Of a DNA stretch of 64,000 bases, positions 20,251 through 30,000 are shown in pieces. This stretch comes from Peronospora farinosa (lineage: Eukaryota > Oomycota > Peronosporomycetes > Peronosporales > Peronosporaceae), in contig CANTFK010000174.1 of the NCBI GenBank assembly GCA_947646735.1, positions 62,001 through 126,000 of the forward strand, written 5' to 3'. Within the stretch, counting starts at the first letter, position 1; every line of letters starts with the position of its first letter. The notes under the pieces are model-generated. The model was given only the letters and a program-made list of their open reading frames with translations. It was not told where the DNA came from and searched no databases. The position numbers and the translations under genes are program-made.

Positions 20251-20881
20251 GCACCCCACCACCACAGATATCACCGTTGAAATTGCCTCTGCACACCCTT
20301 TAAATACGCAAATCCGCCTCATATAAGTACCTTACGACCGATACCTCGTAACTCACTTAAGTTGAAGAGCTTATCTTTACAGTGTGTCGTTTTACGTATT
20401 ACATCCGACGTTTCCTATGGGAAATTTGTCTGTCTCATGGACCACTGCCAAGCTAACAAAAAAAAAAAATGTCATCGAGTGACGTTATGCAGTTACGACT
20501 ATGATTTAGAGAACGTATCTCCCGTGTCATTCTTGACCAGCTTCTTTATTATCAGCAGGTCATTTCAGAGGAAAAGATAAAGTGTTTAAACCACTAAGCT
20601 GCCAAATGAAGTGAAGTACCTTATCCACACGTTGTAAATACGTACCACTAATTTGTCTTTGTTCATCAGATTCTTTTTGTTATATAGGGCAGCTGGCACA
20701 TTTAGATTTCTCTAGCGGCCTGATACTTGTCCTCTTCGGCAGGGCTCATTAATCCTTTAACCGGTCATGGCTATCGTGCCATGGACGGGCGGTTGATATA
20801 ACCGAATGTTCTCGGTGCCAACCAGTTCGGATAGCCCCAATTATTCTGTATTGGGGTTTCATTCTTCTACGAGAGGTCGTA

Positions 20882-20917
20882 CTCACTGGTACCAGGGTTC
20901 CCGGGGGTACCAGTGAG
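20882..20917. repeat. Perfect 12-bp inverted repeat with 12-base loop
   Basis: Arms CTCACTGGTACC and GGTACCAGTGAG enclose AGGGTTCCCGGG. It could be a terminal inverted repeat trace or a hairpin; no gene is adjacent. Confidence 0.7.
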
Positions 20918-21051
20918 AAAAGTGTGTGCCACATTGTTTTGAGACCTTGGGTTGGTCGAGGGGGATTTGAACCTGCGCCACTACCGACACAGGCCGGTGC
21001 TGAATCAAGGCACCAGGGGGGAACCCCAGAATTTGTTTATCAGATGAGACC

Positions 21052-21119
21052 GGCCACGATATCAACTAGGCCACGATATCAACTAGGCCACGATATCAAC
21101 CAGGCCATGATATCAACCA
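21052..21119. repeat. Four tandem 17-bp repeats
   Basis: Unit GGCCACGATATCAACTA occurs four times head to tail, with two to three substitutions in the last two copies. Confidence 0.9.
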
Positions 21120-22689
21120 TCAAAGCCGCCGAATAAGATGAGGTAAGGATTAGATGGTGAGTTTATATAACTTTAGTAATTGATGCAGTATAAGTTAGTG
21201 TATTAGTTGACATTGCAATTATGTTAACTACAGTTCCTTTTCATCGAATCAATTTGTTTGCACGCTTCCTGTAGTGTACGCGGGGTCACTTTCCCTGAAG
21301 GTACTATACTGTAGTAGAACCTGTTTATACTGGTATATATATAACCAAATGCATCTATTTGTTAACATGGGTTAGTATTGAAAGAAGTCTAGCAGTATCA
21401 AAACATGTACATTTGGTCGGGGCCACATTTATATAGCAGGTAAGAAAGGTTATCAATAAAGGCAGCAGCATGGTTCAACTTTGGTCTATGAGCTGTTAAC
21501 TATCATGTTATTTAGCGGGTAAGTCCTTGTGTCTGTATACATCCTGCATTCAAAGAGGGTAAAAATGGCCAGGAATCACAATGTAATTATTAGTAGAGTA
21601 TATTGTGGCTACTTGAGCTCTTCACTACATTTTTAAAGCAAACTTCTCTAGAAAGAAGGCATTCAACTCTATCTTCTGTATAAGAAAAACTATGGAGAGT
21701 AGTCACCAAAGCACCTTCCTGCTCGCGAAACTCTTATAATTGACATGATGTTTCTTTAAACCACACAGAACAATGCTCTTGTAGCTGGTACACTGAAAAG
21801 TGACTTGATTGCAAGGATAGAGACCAACAAGCGCTATTTATCCGTCACTGCCTTATTAACGTAGGTGCTTGTTCCACAATCGGTCGTATATAGCTACTTC
21901 CTGTCCAAACTTACGTTGAAGCTTGGAATATGACTCTAGACATCGGCAATGGATAGTAATGTCCGATTCGGATGTTTTGAATGTTGTCACGTTACGACAT
22001 GCACCGCTGGCGATTACCAAGATGCATCTTTGCTGGCATCTATACGGACAAGCCTTAGATTTTAGCGCTTATGTGCAAGAATAACTTCTCTGCCAAATGG
22101 CGAAGCCTTCGTACACTTCATTCGTCTTCACGGGTTCTCGAAGAGCAGAAGCTTATGTGTATCTGGATCTCTACCTTCTATCTCTACCAGATATATACCT
22201 GCTTCTTGCTCATTGCACGCGATCGGTGTATCATCAATAACGCAGATTTATCCGTCAACTTGATCAGCACACTCCTTAAGGTTCTTCGCTCAAGCCACGG
22301 TCAATTTTCCTCCGGTAACGCCGCTACCGGAGATCCTGAACCAATCTACCGACATCCCTACAGTTGATACCGCCATTGTACCTTTGCATCACAACGCGGT
22401 CAGCTTATATCCAACAGTCCGTCGTAATTGATGGTTACATCCTTTGTCTTGACAAGGTTGCGCCCCACCTAAATTGTCAAGCATTCCGGTGCTATCGTGT
22501 CCAGGAAGCAATCAGTTAAGTAATGACAATTGTGGTGTCAGGTTGTGTTCATAGGGGGCTTCCATCATGTATGTGACCCTATCATTGCCTTATTTTCAGT
22601 AACCTGAGCTTTGTTGGTGGACATCCTTCCAGACATGATCACTCGAGTGACGAAAGCGATCGATTACGATAACGGATGCTTAACAAAAG

Positions 22690-25625
22690 TCAAAGAGTCC
22701 ATTACTGGACTTGGTGTTTGCAAACTGTGACGCACATATTGGAAGTGCGACGTGATCTCCAGAAATACAAAGAAATCTGCAACGCTAAGATTCCAAGTAC
22801 TGATGAATCGATTTCGCGATGAAGATCGGGTAAAGGTTAGTCGCTAACGCTCAAATTGTTGCGAGGACCGAGAATGTTGCCGCAGAATGGGAGCGTATCG
22901 TGTGGCAAAACACCATTTAAATGCCGGAAGGGAATGTAGCATTCCGGAATGTAACTTTTGGGCCTCTTTGTGACGTTGATAGTCATATTGCTGGAAGAAG
23001 ACACTCAAAATGGCAAGTTTGTGTATATTTCGCAGCTGAAAAGACACTTCAAATCGCATGTAAAGAAATGTTCTGGGCATTGAGACAAGAAGGCAATTGA
23101 AATGACGTAGATTCACATTGATCAGAATTACCTCATTCTTCTGTTGTGGTATCAACGCTTGGTCACACCAACTCTAATTTTCCGTCGGTGACTCGGATTC
23201 ATCCAGCATTTTGGTTCGTTTTGAGGATTCGGTGGCCACAGCCGGCGAGCTCGTACGCGGCCTCTTACCGAGCTGCTTCTTCTCGTGTGACGTCTCCTCG
23301 ACCTTCATCTCAACCGGTGACGACTCCTCAATGTCCATATCCACGGGCGACGTTTCCTCGAGCTCCATCTCCACAGATGACGTCTCCTCAAGCTCCATCT
23401 CCGCAGGTGACATCTCCTCGAGTGACTTTATCATTTCAAACTCGTTCTGCATCTTATTGACAAATGCCTTTGTAACTTTGTCCTTTTTCTCAATGGCCAT
23501 CTTTTCGGATTGCTCGAGCAGTCTTTCCACATCGGGACCGTAATGTCTGTACAGCTGACAAGCAAGCTCAAAATCGTCGTCGCGGCTTCTGCCATTGTTC
23601 AATTCTTTGACATATAATGCCCAATTTTCAAATTCCGGACTCTCAAATACCGCATCCCCCTTCTCCTTCAGCTTCAGAAGATCAAAAACGTCGTCCGGAG
23701 TTTGCTTTGCGATCCGCCACAATCTTTGCTCCCATATGGCGGCAAGCTCCTTGGTCCTATCGACATTTTTGGCTGTAGCGACCAACTTGGGCAGATCTTC
23801 GCTACTAAATCGATTCCTAAGCACTGAGAATATAACCGTTGCGATCTCTCTTTGATCTTCTAATTGTTTTTGCGCCTCCAAGTAGGTCATATACGCAACC
23901 CACAAGCTCCATGCCTCGGTTGCAAACATATCTTGGCCTTTATCTGGGAACTCTAGAAGATCGAAAACATCATCACCACTTTTTCCATCCCTCTGCCACT
24001 CCTCCACCTGTGGATACTCTCGCTTTAGACGCTTCAGTGATTTATAGTTCTCTTGCATATGTAGCAGGGTCTGCCAAATTGTCATATAAGTGCCGTCAAC
24101 TTTTGCCGCAGCAAGAATAGAATCTAGTTTTTCGTCACCCGCGCGCTCCCTCATCGCCAAAAGTAACACTTCATATGGATTTGGTCCCAGCATTTCAACG
24201 TAATTGATCCACGTGCTCAGCGTTGGATTTCTCAAAAGCGTATCTAGATGTTCATTGTTGAGTCCAAAGAGCTTAAAGCTGCGAATCAAACTAATGCTGG
24301 TGTTTTTCCAGATCTTCTTCGCCAATTTAGTTGCTATTTGTCTGGTCCGATCGTCGCGTTCCGCTACAACAAGCAGTTCTACTAGCTCTTTTTCACTGTA
24401 GCGCTTCGTAAAATGCGTGACAAACGGCTCATATGGGTTTATATTCATCTTTCTCAAATAATTGAACCATACCTTCAAGAACGGACTCATCAAAACTTCG
24501 CTCTTACCCTTGTCAAATGTTAGCAGGTCCATAATGTTGTCATCCTTACGATCTGAGACCCATTTTCTCAGCAAACCGAGTCCCAAATTATTGGCCTTCT
24601 CTTGCGTAACTGGGTCTTTTCTTCCAGCCGCTAGCATGCTGATCACAACGTCCTTCTCGTATATACTTAGAAGCGTTGACACCTTAGCTACTTCAGCCCA
24701 CATGGCTACATCAGTGTATGCTACTTCGGCTCGTGTTTCAGATATTTTTTTGTATACTTCGTCCACAGTTTTCGACCACTTCGTATATTGGTCATTCTTG
24801 AACAGGTCTCCTCGGTTCCTGTAAAATTCGATCTGGTCACCCATAGCTTTCCTAAACTCTAGATAAAAAACGTTGTAAATGTTCCCTGGTACGCTAGGAA
24901 TGGCACTAGCCTCGACCGATTCTCCGACCTTTGCTGCTTGATCGTGATTTACGGCGGTGGGTACTTCATGTGTGACACTAGTCTCGATCGATTCTTCAAC
25001 CTTTGCTGCTGGATTGTGGTTTGTGCCGGATACGCTAGGGGTGACGACCGATTCACCAACCTTTGCAGCTAAACCTTGCTCTATGGCGGTGGATACTTTA
25101 GGGGTGACACCAGCCTCGACCGATTCGGTGATCCTTGCTGCTAAACCTTGGTCTATGGTCGAGAATACGTCGCTACCTCTGTCTTCGCTCTCGTCGTCCA
25201 TGCTCTCCGTCGTATCCGTGTTTCTTCTCAAATACCGCTTCACTCGCGCATCGCTTTGGTCGACGACACCAAGTGGTGGCTTTGAAGCAGCAGAACTAGC
25301 GAAAATGGTCTTCGGCTCCACGGTGTTTGGACTAGCACTGACACATGTCAGCGCTGCTAGTACTATGTACCACTGCAGACGCTTTGGCAGGTTTGGGTTG
25401 GGATTGACGATCATACTTGAAAATATCTTCGATGAAGGTCTGAGGGTTCGGAAGCGAATAGCGATGTGAGAACCAACAGCTGCAGCAATTTGACTAGCTT
25501 TTCTACAGTAACATCGACTGGGTCAGCACATAAACACCTATCGACAGTTCTTCCAGCACAGCTGAATGCATTGTAAACAAACGAAAGTGCAGTTGATAGA
25601 GTGGTCTAGCGATTGACTACCAAAG
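22690..25625 (-). repeat. Left arm of inverted segmental duplication carrying the RXLR effector
   Basis: Promoter region (25415-25625), gene and 3' flank (22690-23173) all match 43610-46400 in the opposite orientation. An example is GTTTACAATGCATTCAGCTG on both sides. The arms are separated by about 18 kb. Confidence 0.85.
23174..25414 (-). CDS. Secreted RXLR effector, 746 aa, repeat-rich with nuclear-localisation-like tail
   Basis: The ATG at 25414 opens a protein with an N-terminal signal peptide (hydrophobic WYIVLAALTCVSA, likely cleavage after about residue 27). RYLR at residues 60-63 fits RXLR and is followed by an acidic DDESEDR (73-79) in place of dEER. Residues about 90-180 are a disordered region with about four repeats of AAKVGESVE type. 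From about 185 to 650 come repeated helical modules with spaced W, L and Y (for example FLKVWFNYLRKMNINPYEPF, NPTLSTWINYVEMLGPNPYE), as in W/L/Y-type Phytophthora effectors. The tail has four 10-residue acidic repeats (EMELEETSPV type) and a bipartite basic cluster (KKQLGKRPR ... KRTK). Effectors of this class are delivered into plant cells; the tail suggests a nuclear target, which is inference. No intron is seen. A broken paralogue lies at 43826-45941. Confidence 0.88.
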   Translation of the reverse strand: MIVNPNPNLPKRLQWYIVLAALTCVSASPNTVEPKTIFASSAASKPPLGVVDQSDARVKRYLRRNTDTTESMDDESEDRGSDVFSTIDQGLAARITESVEAGVTPKVSTAIEQGLAAKVGESVVTPSVSGTNHNPAAKVEESIETSVTHEVPTAVNHDQAAKVGESVEASAIPSVPGNIYNVFYLEFRKAMGDQIEFYRNRGDLFKNDQYTKWSKTVDEVYKKISETRAEVAYTDVAMWAEVAKVSTLLSIYEKDVVISMLAAGRKDPVTQEKANNLGLGLLRKWVSDRKDDNIMDLLTFDKGKSEVLMSPFLKVWFNYLRKMNINPYEPFVTHFTKRYSEKELVELLVVAERDDRTRQIATKLAKKIWKNTSISLIRSFKLFGLNNEHLDTLLRNPTLSTWINYVEMLGPNPYEVLLLAMRERAGDEKLDSILAAAKVDGTYMTIWQTLLHMQENYKSLKRLKREYPQVEEWQRDGKSGDDVFDLLEFPDKGQDMFATEAWSLWVAYMTYLEAQKQLEDQREIATVIFSVLRNRFSSEDLPKLVATAKNVDRTKELAAIWEQRLWRIAKQTPDDVFDLLKLKEKGDAVFESPEFENWALYVKELNNGRSRDDDFELACQLYRHYGPDVERLLEQSEKMAIEKKDKVTKAFVNKMQNEFEMIKSLEEMSPAEMELEETSSVEMELEETSPVDMDIEESSPVEMKVEETSHEKKQLGKRPRTSSPAVATESSKRTKMLDESESPTEN

Positions 25626-27057
25626 ATGCGGAGGGAAAGTAATATGATAGCGTCTATCCTCACGGTAATCCCTTACGAGCTTCTGCAAAGCCAGTGGCTC
25701 ATCAGTTTGGTTTCGTCGATACAAAGGTTTAAAAGGTACGCTGACACGAAACGCTAGAGATGCTACAGAACTCAGCGTGGGGAAGTGCGTGGTAGACAGC
25801 AGACGCCAATCAATCTCTGGGCTCATAGAAACGAGCTCACCATGTACAAAGTTTGGGTCGTTGATAGAATGGCAGTGTAGCAACTACATCTTTTTCATCC
25901 AGACCGAAGGCAAGGTAACCGTTGCCGCAAGCTTTACCGCTACCTAAGAGTGAAAGAAACTCTAGAACACATTTGCTGGACATGCCCGTGCGTGCAAAAA
26001 GACGCGTGCCAGGACTATCCAGGAATAGGTCACAAACACCATTCAGACGAGGTGACCACATACGCTGCCGTGTAGAAACGCGTATGGCACATTTTGAGTA
26101 GCGGTTGCATCACCAGCTTGTGGATACAACGCAACCAAGTGACAAACAAGCAAGTAGACGTGACCGTCGCCGGCAGCATTCACTAAATATTTGGGAAACC
26201 AGCAGGAGACAACTTCGAGCCGTAGCGAAGCGAGAGTACTGGCGAACCGATACAAAGATACAAGGAACGTGTCTGATGCTATGCCAACGTGCGATAGCCA
26301 GACAACTCCGAGAGCCGTCACCGCAGATGACACGCTCCGTTCAATTGGACGAGGTACTGGCGTTGGTAACCAGGCTCGATGGACTCTCCATGCCGCCAAG
26401 GCCATAACTTTACGCAGTGATGCTGAGTTCACAGAGGCCGGTCCCGCCTTCGCACGTCTGCCACTGGTTAGCTTTGACAATTCGGACTGGAACCGCTGTA
26501 TTCGTTCACTATCTACCCTTGGTGTTGCTTACATGTATGCCGTGCATATACTAGCGATAACCAAAGAAAATGAATTTCTCCACGAATAGCTGCTTACATG
26601 CTGCCAAGAACCAACGTTCCGACCAACTTCCGCATATCAACGGCTCAATTGCACCGGACACACCGACGTAGGATCGAAGCGTGGTACCACACACTTTGAA
26701 CCGGCAAAAGTGACACCCCTTTGGTGGTGGCCGGATGTCTTGTAGATTTTAAGTGTACATAAGAGCTCTTCCGACTTGACCTATTGTATCCAAAAAACAA
26801 ATGTGCTGCTATTTCATGGTTCCCCCCGCGTCCTATGAGGCAATATGTAACACCTGTAAAATAGAGCATTGTCAATCGGCACCTCAACCATCTCATTGCT
26901 CCATTACGTGCTTGATGTGCAAAATCCACTCATCATAGTGAGCCTCCGTCACTGCGTGTAGTAAGCTCCTAATACACGAACAAGGGTAAAAAATCAAGCG
27001 AGTTAGTTGCAACTAGCCGCAATAAAACCACCTCGAACAACAAACAACATGTCCTTT
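25415..27057. other. Intergenic; effector promoter then non-coding sequence
   Basis: 25415-25625 is the duplicated upstream region of the effector. From 25626 to 27057 only short open frames on both strands (for example 26043-26480 minus, 26191-26589 plus) occur, without any motif or codon pattern I trust. The 3' end of RIC1 lies at 27058. Confidence 0.5.
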
Positions 27058-30000
27058 TTACCTGAGCTGTCTTCGCTTGTTGCTCTGAATGAAGACCTGG
27101 TAAAGCCGGTCTAAGATAGCGGAACGGTCCTCGTCTGATTGGCGCTCTTCTAAAGACTTGTAAGGGAGCTTCGCCTGGAGGTCTTCAATGCACCAGACCA
27201 CACGCTCGTATTCACCACGAACAAGGTTGTCCCAAGCCAGAGATGCGAGCCGCTCATCGATGCTAGTGTGCTTGGCAATTTGAGACGAGGCTCGGCACGA
27301 TGGCTCGTCGAATGGCGGTTGCTCCCAGTCACGCGCGACCCGCACCACCTGCTGTGCAAGTACCCGCTCTTCCTGATCGACGCACTCCGTTAACAGTTCG
27401 GCTGCGCTTTCCATCCGCTGCGGCAAAGAAGAACCTGACGCAATTGAGCACTCGTCTAAGATGAGCAGAAAGTTGGCAGCCGTCTGGAGCTCTGACCGTT
27501 GTCGACAAGTTCTTAGTAGATCTATTGGGTCGCCCGCCGTAGGGAACAAGACCTTCAGTCGGGACGGCTCGCTCTTACGTGCCACGTGAGCAACAATCTC
27601 ACAGTACTCTGCGATGTCACATTGCTCTTCGTCGCTAGGACGCAGAAGCTGGACGGCTGTGTGCAGTTTTTCTAGTGAACATCGCTTTGCAAAGCAAGCT
27701 TCGAGCATGGAATGAAGAAATAGTTCTTGTGTCGAGGTCGACAGCGCAAATTGCTTTCGGATGCCGTCTAGAACGAGACGCGCCCACGAAAGCTGCTCAT
27801 TCTGCACGAGGAAACACAGCAGTGTGTGGAATATGGGCTGCACGCGCGCGAACACATCATAGCAAGGGATCAGCACACCAGACGGCACATATACGTCCTG
27901 TGAGACACCAACAAGCAGTCCGAACGCTTGCTCAATGCCCAGCACCTTCACGTCAAAATCGAAGCGAAGCATGCCATCTTTCGCGAACGGATCATCCACC
28001 GACGTCACACATCCACGCATGTTTGAATACCCGTCGTTCAAAGGCATCCTTCCGGTCCCTACCCCAACACCACTACCACTGGACAAGAAACCATCCAAGG
28101 CTAGTCCGTACTCGCTGATGACTTGCTCGTAGAGCTCAGCCGTGGCTGGAGCGGTACCAAACTCAATCTCGTACGTTTTCGCACGCAGTGGGTCGTGGCA
28201 AGCCAAGAACGTCTCCAGTCGGTGATTATCTTCTTCGAAAGCTTTTGTATGGGTCATATAAACGCCATCCAGTAGCGGAAGCCACACCTTCATGCCTTCC
28301 GGACCATACAACCCGTAAATAAGTCGACATGGTGCTGGCCACTCAGCACAGGCCTGCGGAGATACAAATAGTCTTGCCATCGTGCTCACATTCGAGCACA
28401 ATAATCGCTGTGAACGATTTTCTGGGTCCCATATGATCACATCGCCGACACTATCGACGAACGCGAACCGAGGGAGTACTTCTTCTGGTGTGTACTGGTC
28501 AGGTACTTCGCCACCAACCAGCATATTCACAATATTCGAAAGCCAGCCTTCATCATCATTTTCGTGTTCACGTTCCATCTGATACTCTTGCAGCTGCTTT
28601 TTTCGTAGTTTTTCGTCTTGAATGTGCAGGAAACGTGGTAGCACAGCAAAATCCAAGATAGGATTTCTTCTGCAGGTTCCAACAGGCTGCGACTCCACCA
28701 TCCGTGACGGCAGTTTTACCCGTCGTTTAAGTTGAATTTTCATCCGAAGGTTGTTTTGTTTCATGACACCTTTTTGTTTTAGACTGAAGCACCACAGCTC
28801 GCTTCTGGATACACAAAAGAGGTTATCCTGAGCATTATCGCATTCCATGATTAAGAAACCGTCATCGGCATCACCTCCAAGCGACCGTTCTCCTAATGCG
28901 GCTGATCCTCGACTTAGTGAAGCATTTTTACTTTGACGTGCGAACACTAACTTCTCTAGAATGGATTCTTCATCTAAGTGATTCCTAGGGTACGCCTGCA
29001 GGTGCAACGACTGGTGCTTTTCGCTTAATCGCGTAAAGTTTACCACAATCGCATCATTCCCCACCCACAAAAACGAGTAAACAAACATGTCCTGCTCATC
29101 GTTCACGTTGCCAAACATCCTCCATTTTCCAGTCACAATATTGAGCAAGCAAAAGCCTCTTTGTCCCGCCACCGCCAAGTGGTTACCGCTAGGGCTAACA
29201 GCCACGAGGCGAAGAGGACAGCATTTCTCAAACTCAGTAGGTACACTCCAATTAACACAGGACGTCAAAGCACAAGGGTCATCAAGCGAAGGTGCGGCCA
29301 CCAAACGAACGCTTTTACACTCTATCAACGCAAGTCGAGACGATTTCCCCCCGGAAAGTGGTACAGTTTTTGCGAAATCAAACTGAGCAAATGAAATCAA
29401 CGTCTGCTGACGCATCTTAACGAGTTCTCGGTGAGACTGTAACTCTTTCAGTCTCATTTGTTTAGCACTGTAAAGCTTCTGTGCGAGAAGAGCATTCCAG
29501 TACTCGGTTAGCACATTCAAGAAATGGTTTGGATTCCACACTGGAAACAGAGCAAACAACAGCTTCACATACTTATGCTTTGCGACCTTCGGTGTAGTGC
29601 CCTGAATTGCTTCCCATCCATCAAACTTTGCACGGCACTCCAGCTCCATTAGAGGCGGACGCTCGTCTAAATCGCAGTCTCCATACATCGCTTGCATACG
29701 TAGCGCATACTCGCGAATGCACAAGTTTTCATCGTCGAGCAAGTGGATACCATGTGCATCCATAAATTCAGGTGAAGCTAGTGCTTCGACAGCCAGCGGG
29801 AACACTTCATCCCATTTTAAACGCATAAATGTGAGCGTCACTTCCTCGTTGTCTGGTAGTCCCTTAATTTCACGGACAATCTGCTCAAACGACAAGTTAA
29901 CAACCTTTAAGTTATCGTTGACGCCCACAAGCAAGTCACCACCCTGAATCTGACCGCATGTCTCCGCTGGACCCATGCCACCATCACGCACTCGCTTTAT

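Larger units (their letters stand above)
20251..22680. other. Intergenic sequence without recognisable gene
   Basis: AT-rich, with a 10-base or longer A-run near 20460. It holds a 12-bp-arm inverted repeat (20882-20917), a B-box-like motif (20945-20965) and a 17-bp tandem repeat (21052-21119). Only short open frames without domains were seen on either strand. Confidence 0.5.

Noticed and set aside
20225..20260. CCACCACCACA at about 20255 considered as the end of the 3' LTR of element A
   Set aside because: No start with TGTGGTG and none of the conserved LTR blocks could be found upstream, so the match is too short.
20940..21010. A tRNA gene at the B-box-like motif
   Set aside because: No A box, no clover-leaf stems.
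21052..21119. Short direct repeats that could suggest a CRISPR array
   Set aside because: Units are contiguous without spacers and the genome is eukaryotic.
22844..23155. Minus-strand ORF of 103 codons after the effector
   Set aside because: The matching flank of the second copy (45942-46130) does not keep the frame; it is the 3' flank of the duplicated locus.
26043..26589. Overlapping ORFs on both strands of 132-145 codons
   Set aside because: No signal peptide, motif, initiator or homologous frame elsewhere in the window; two strands open over the same stretch suggests chance.
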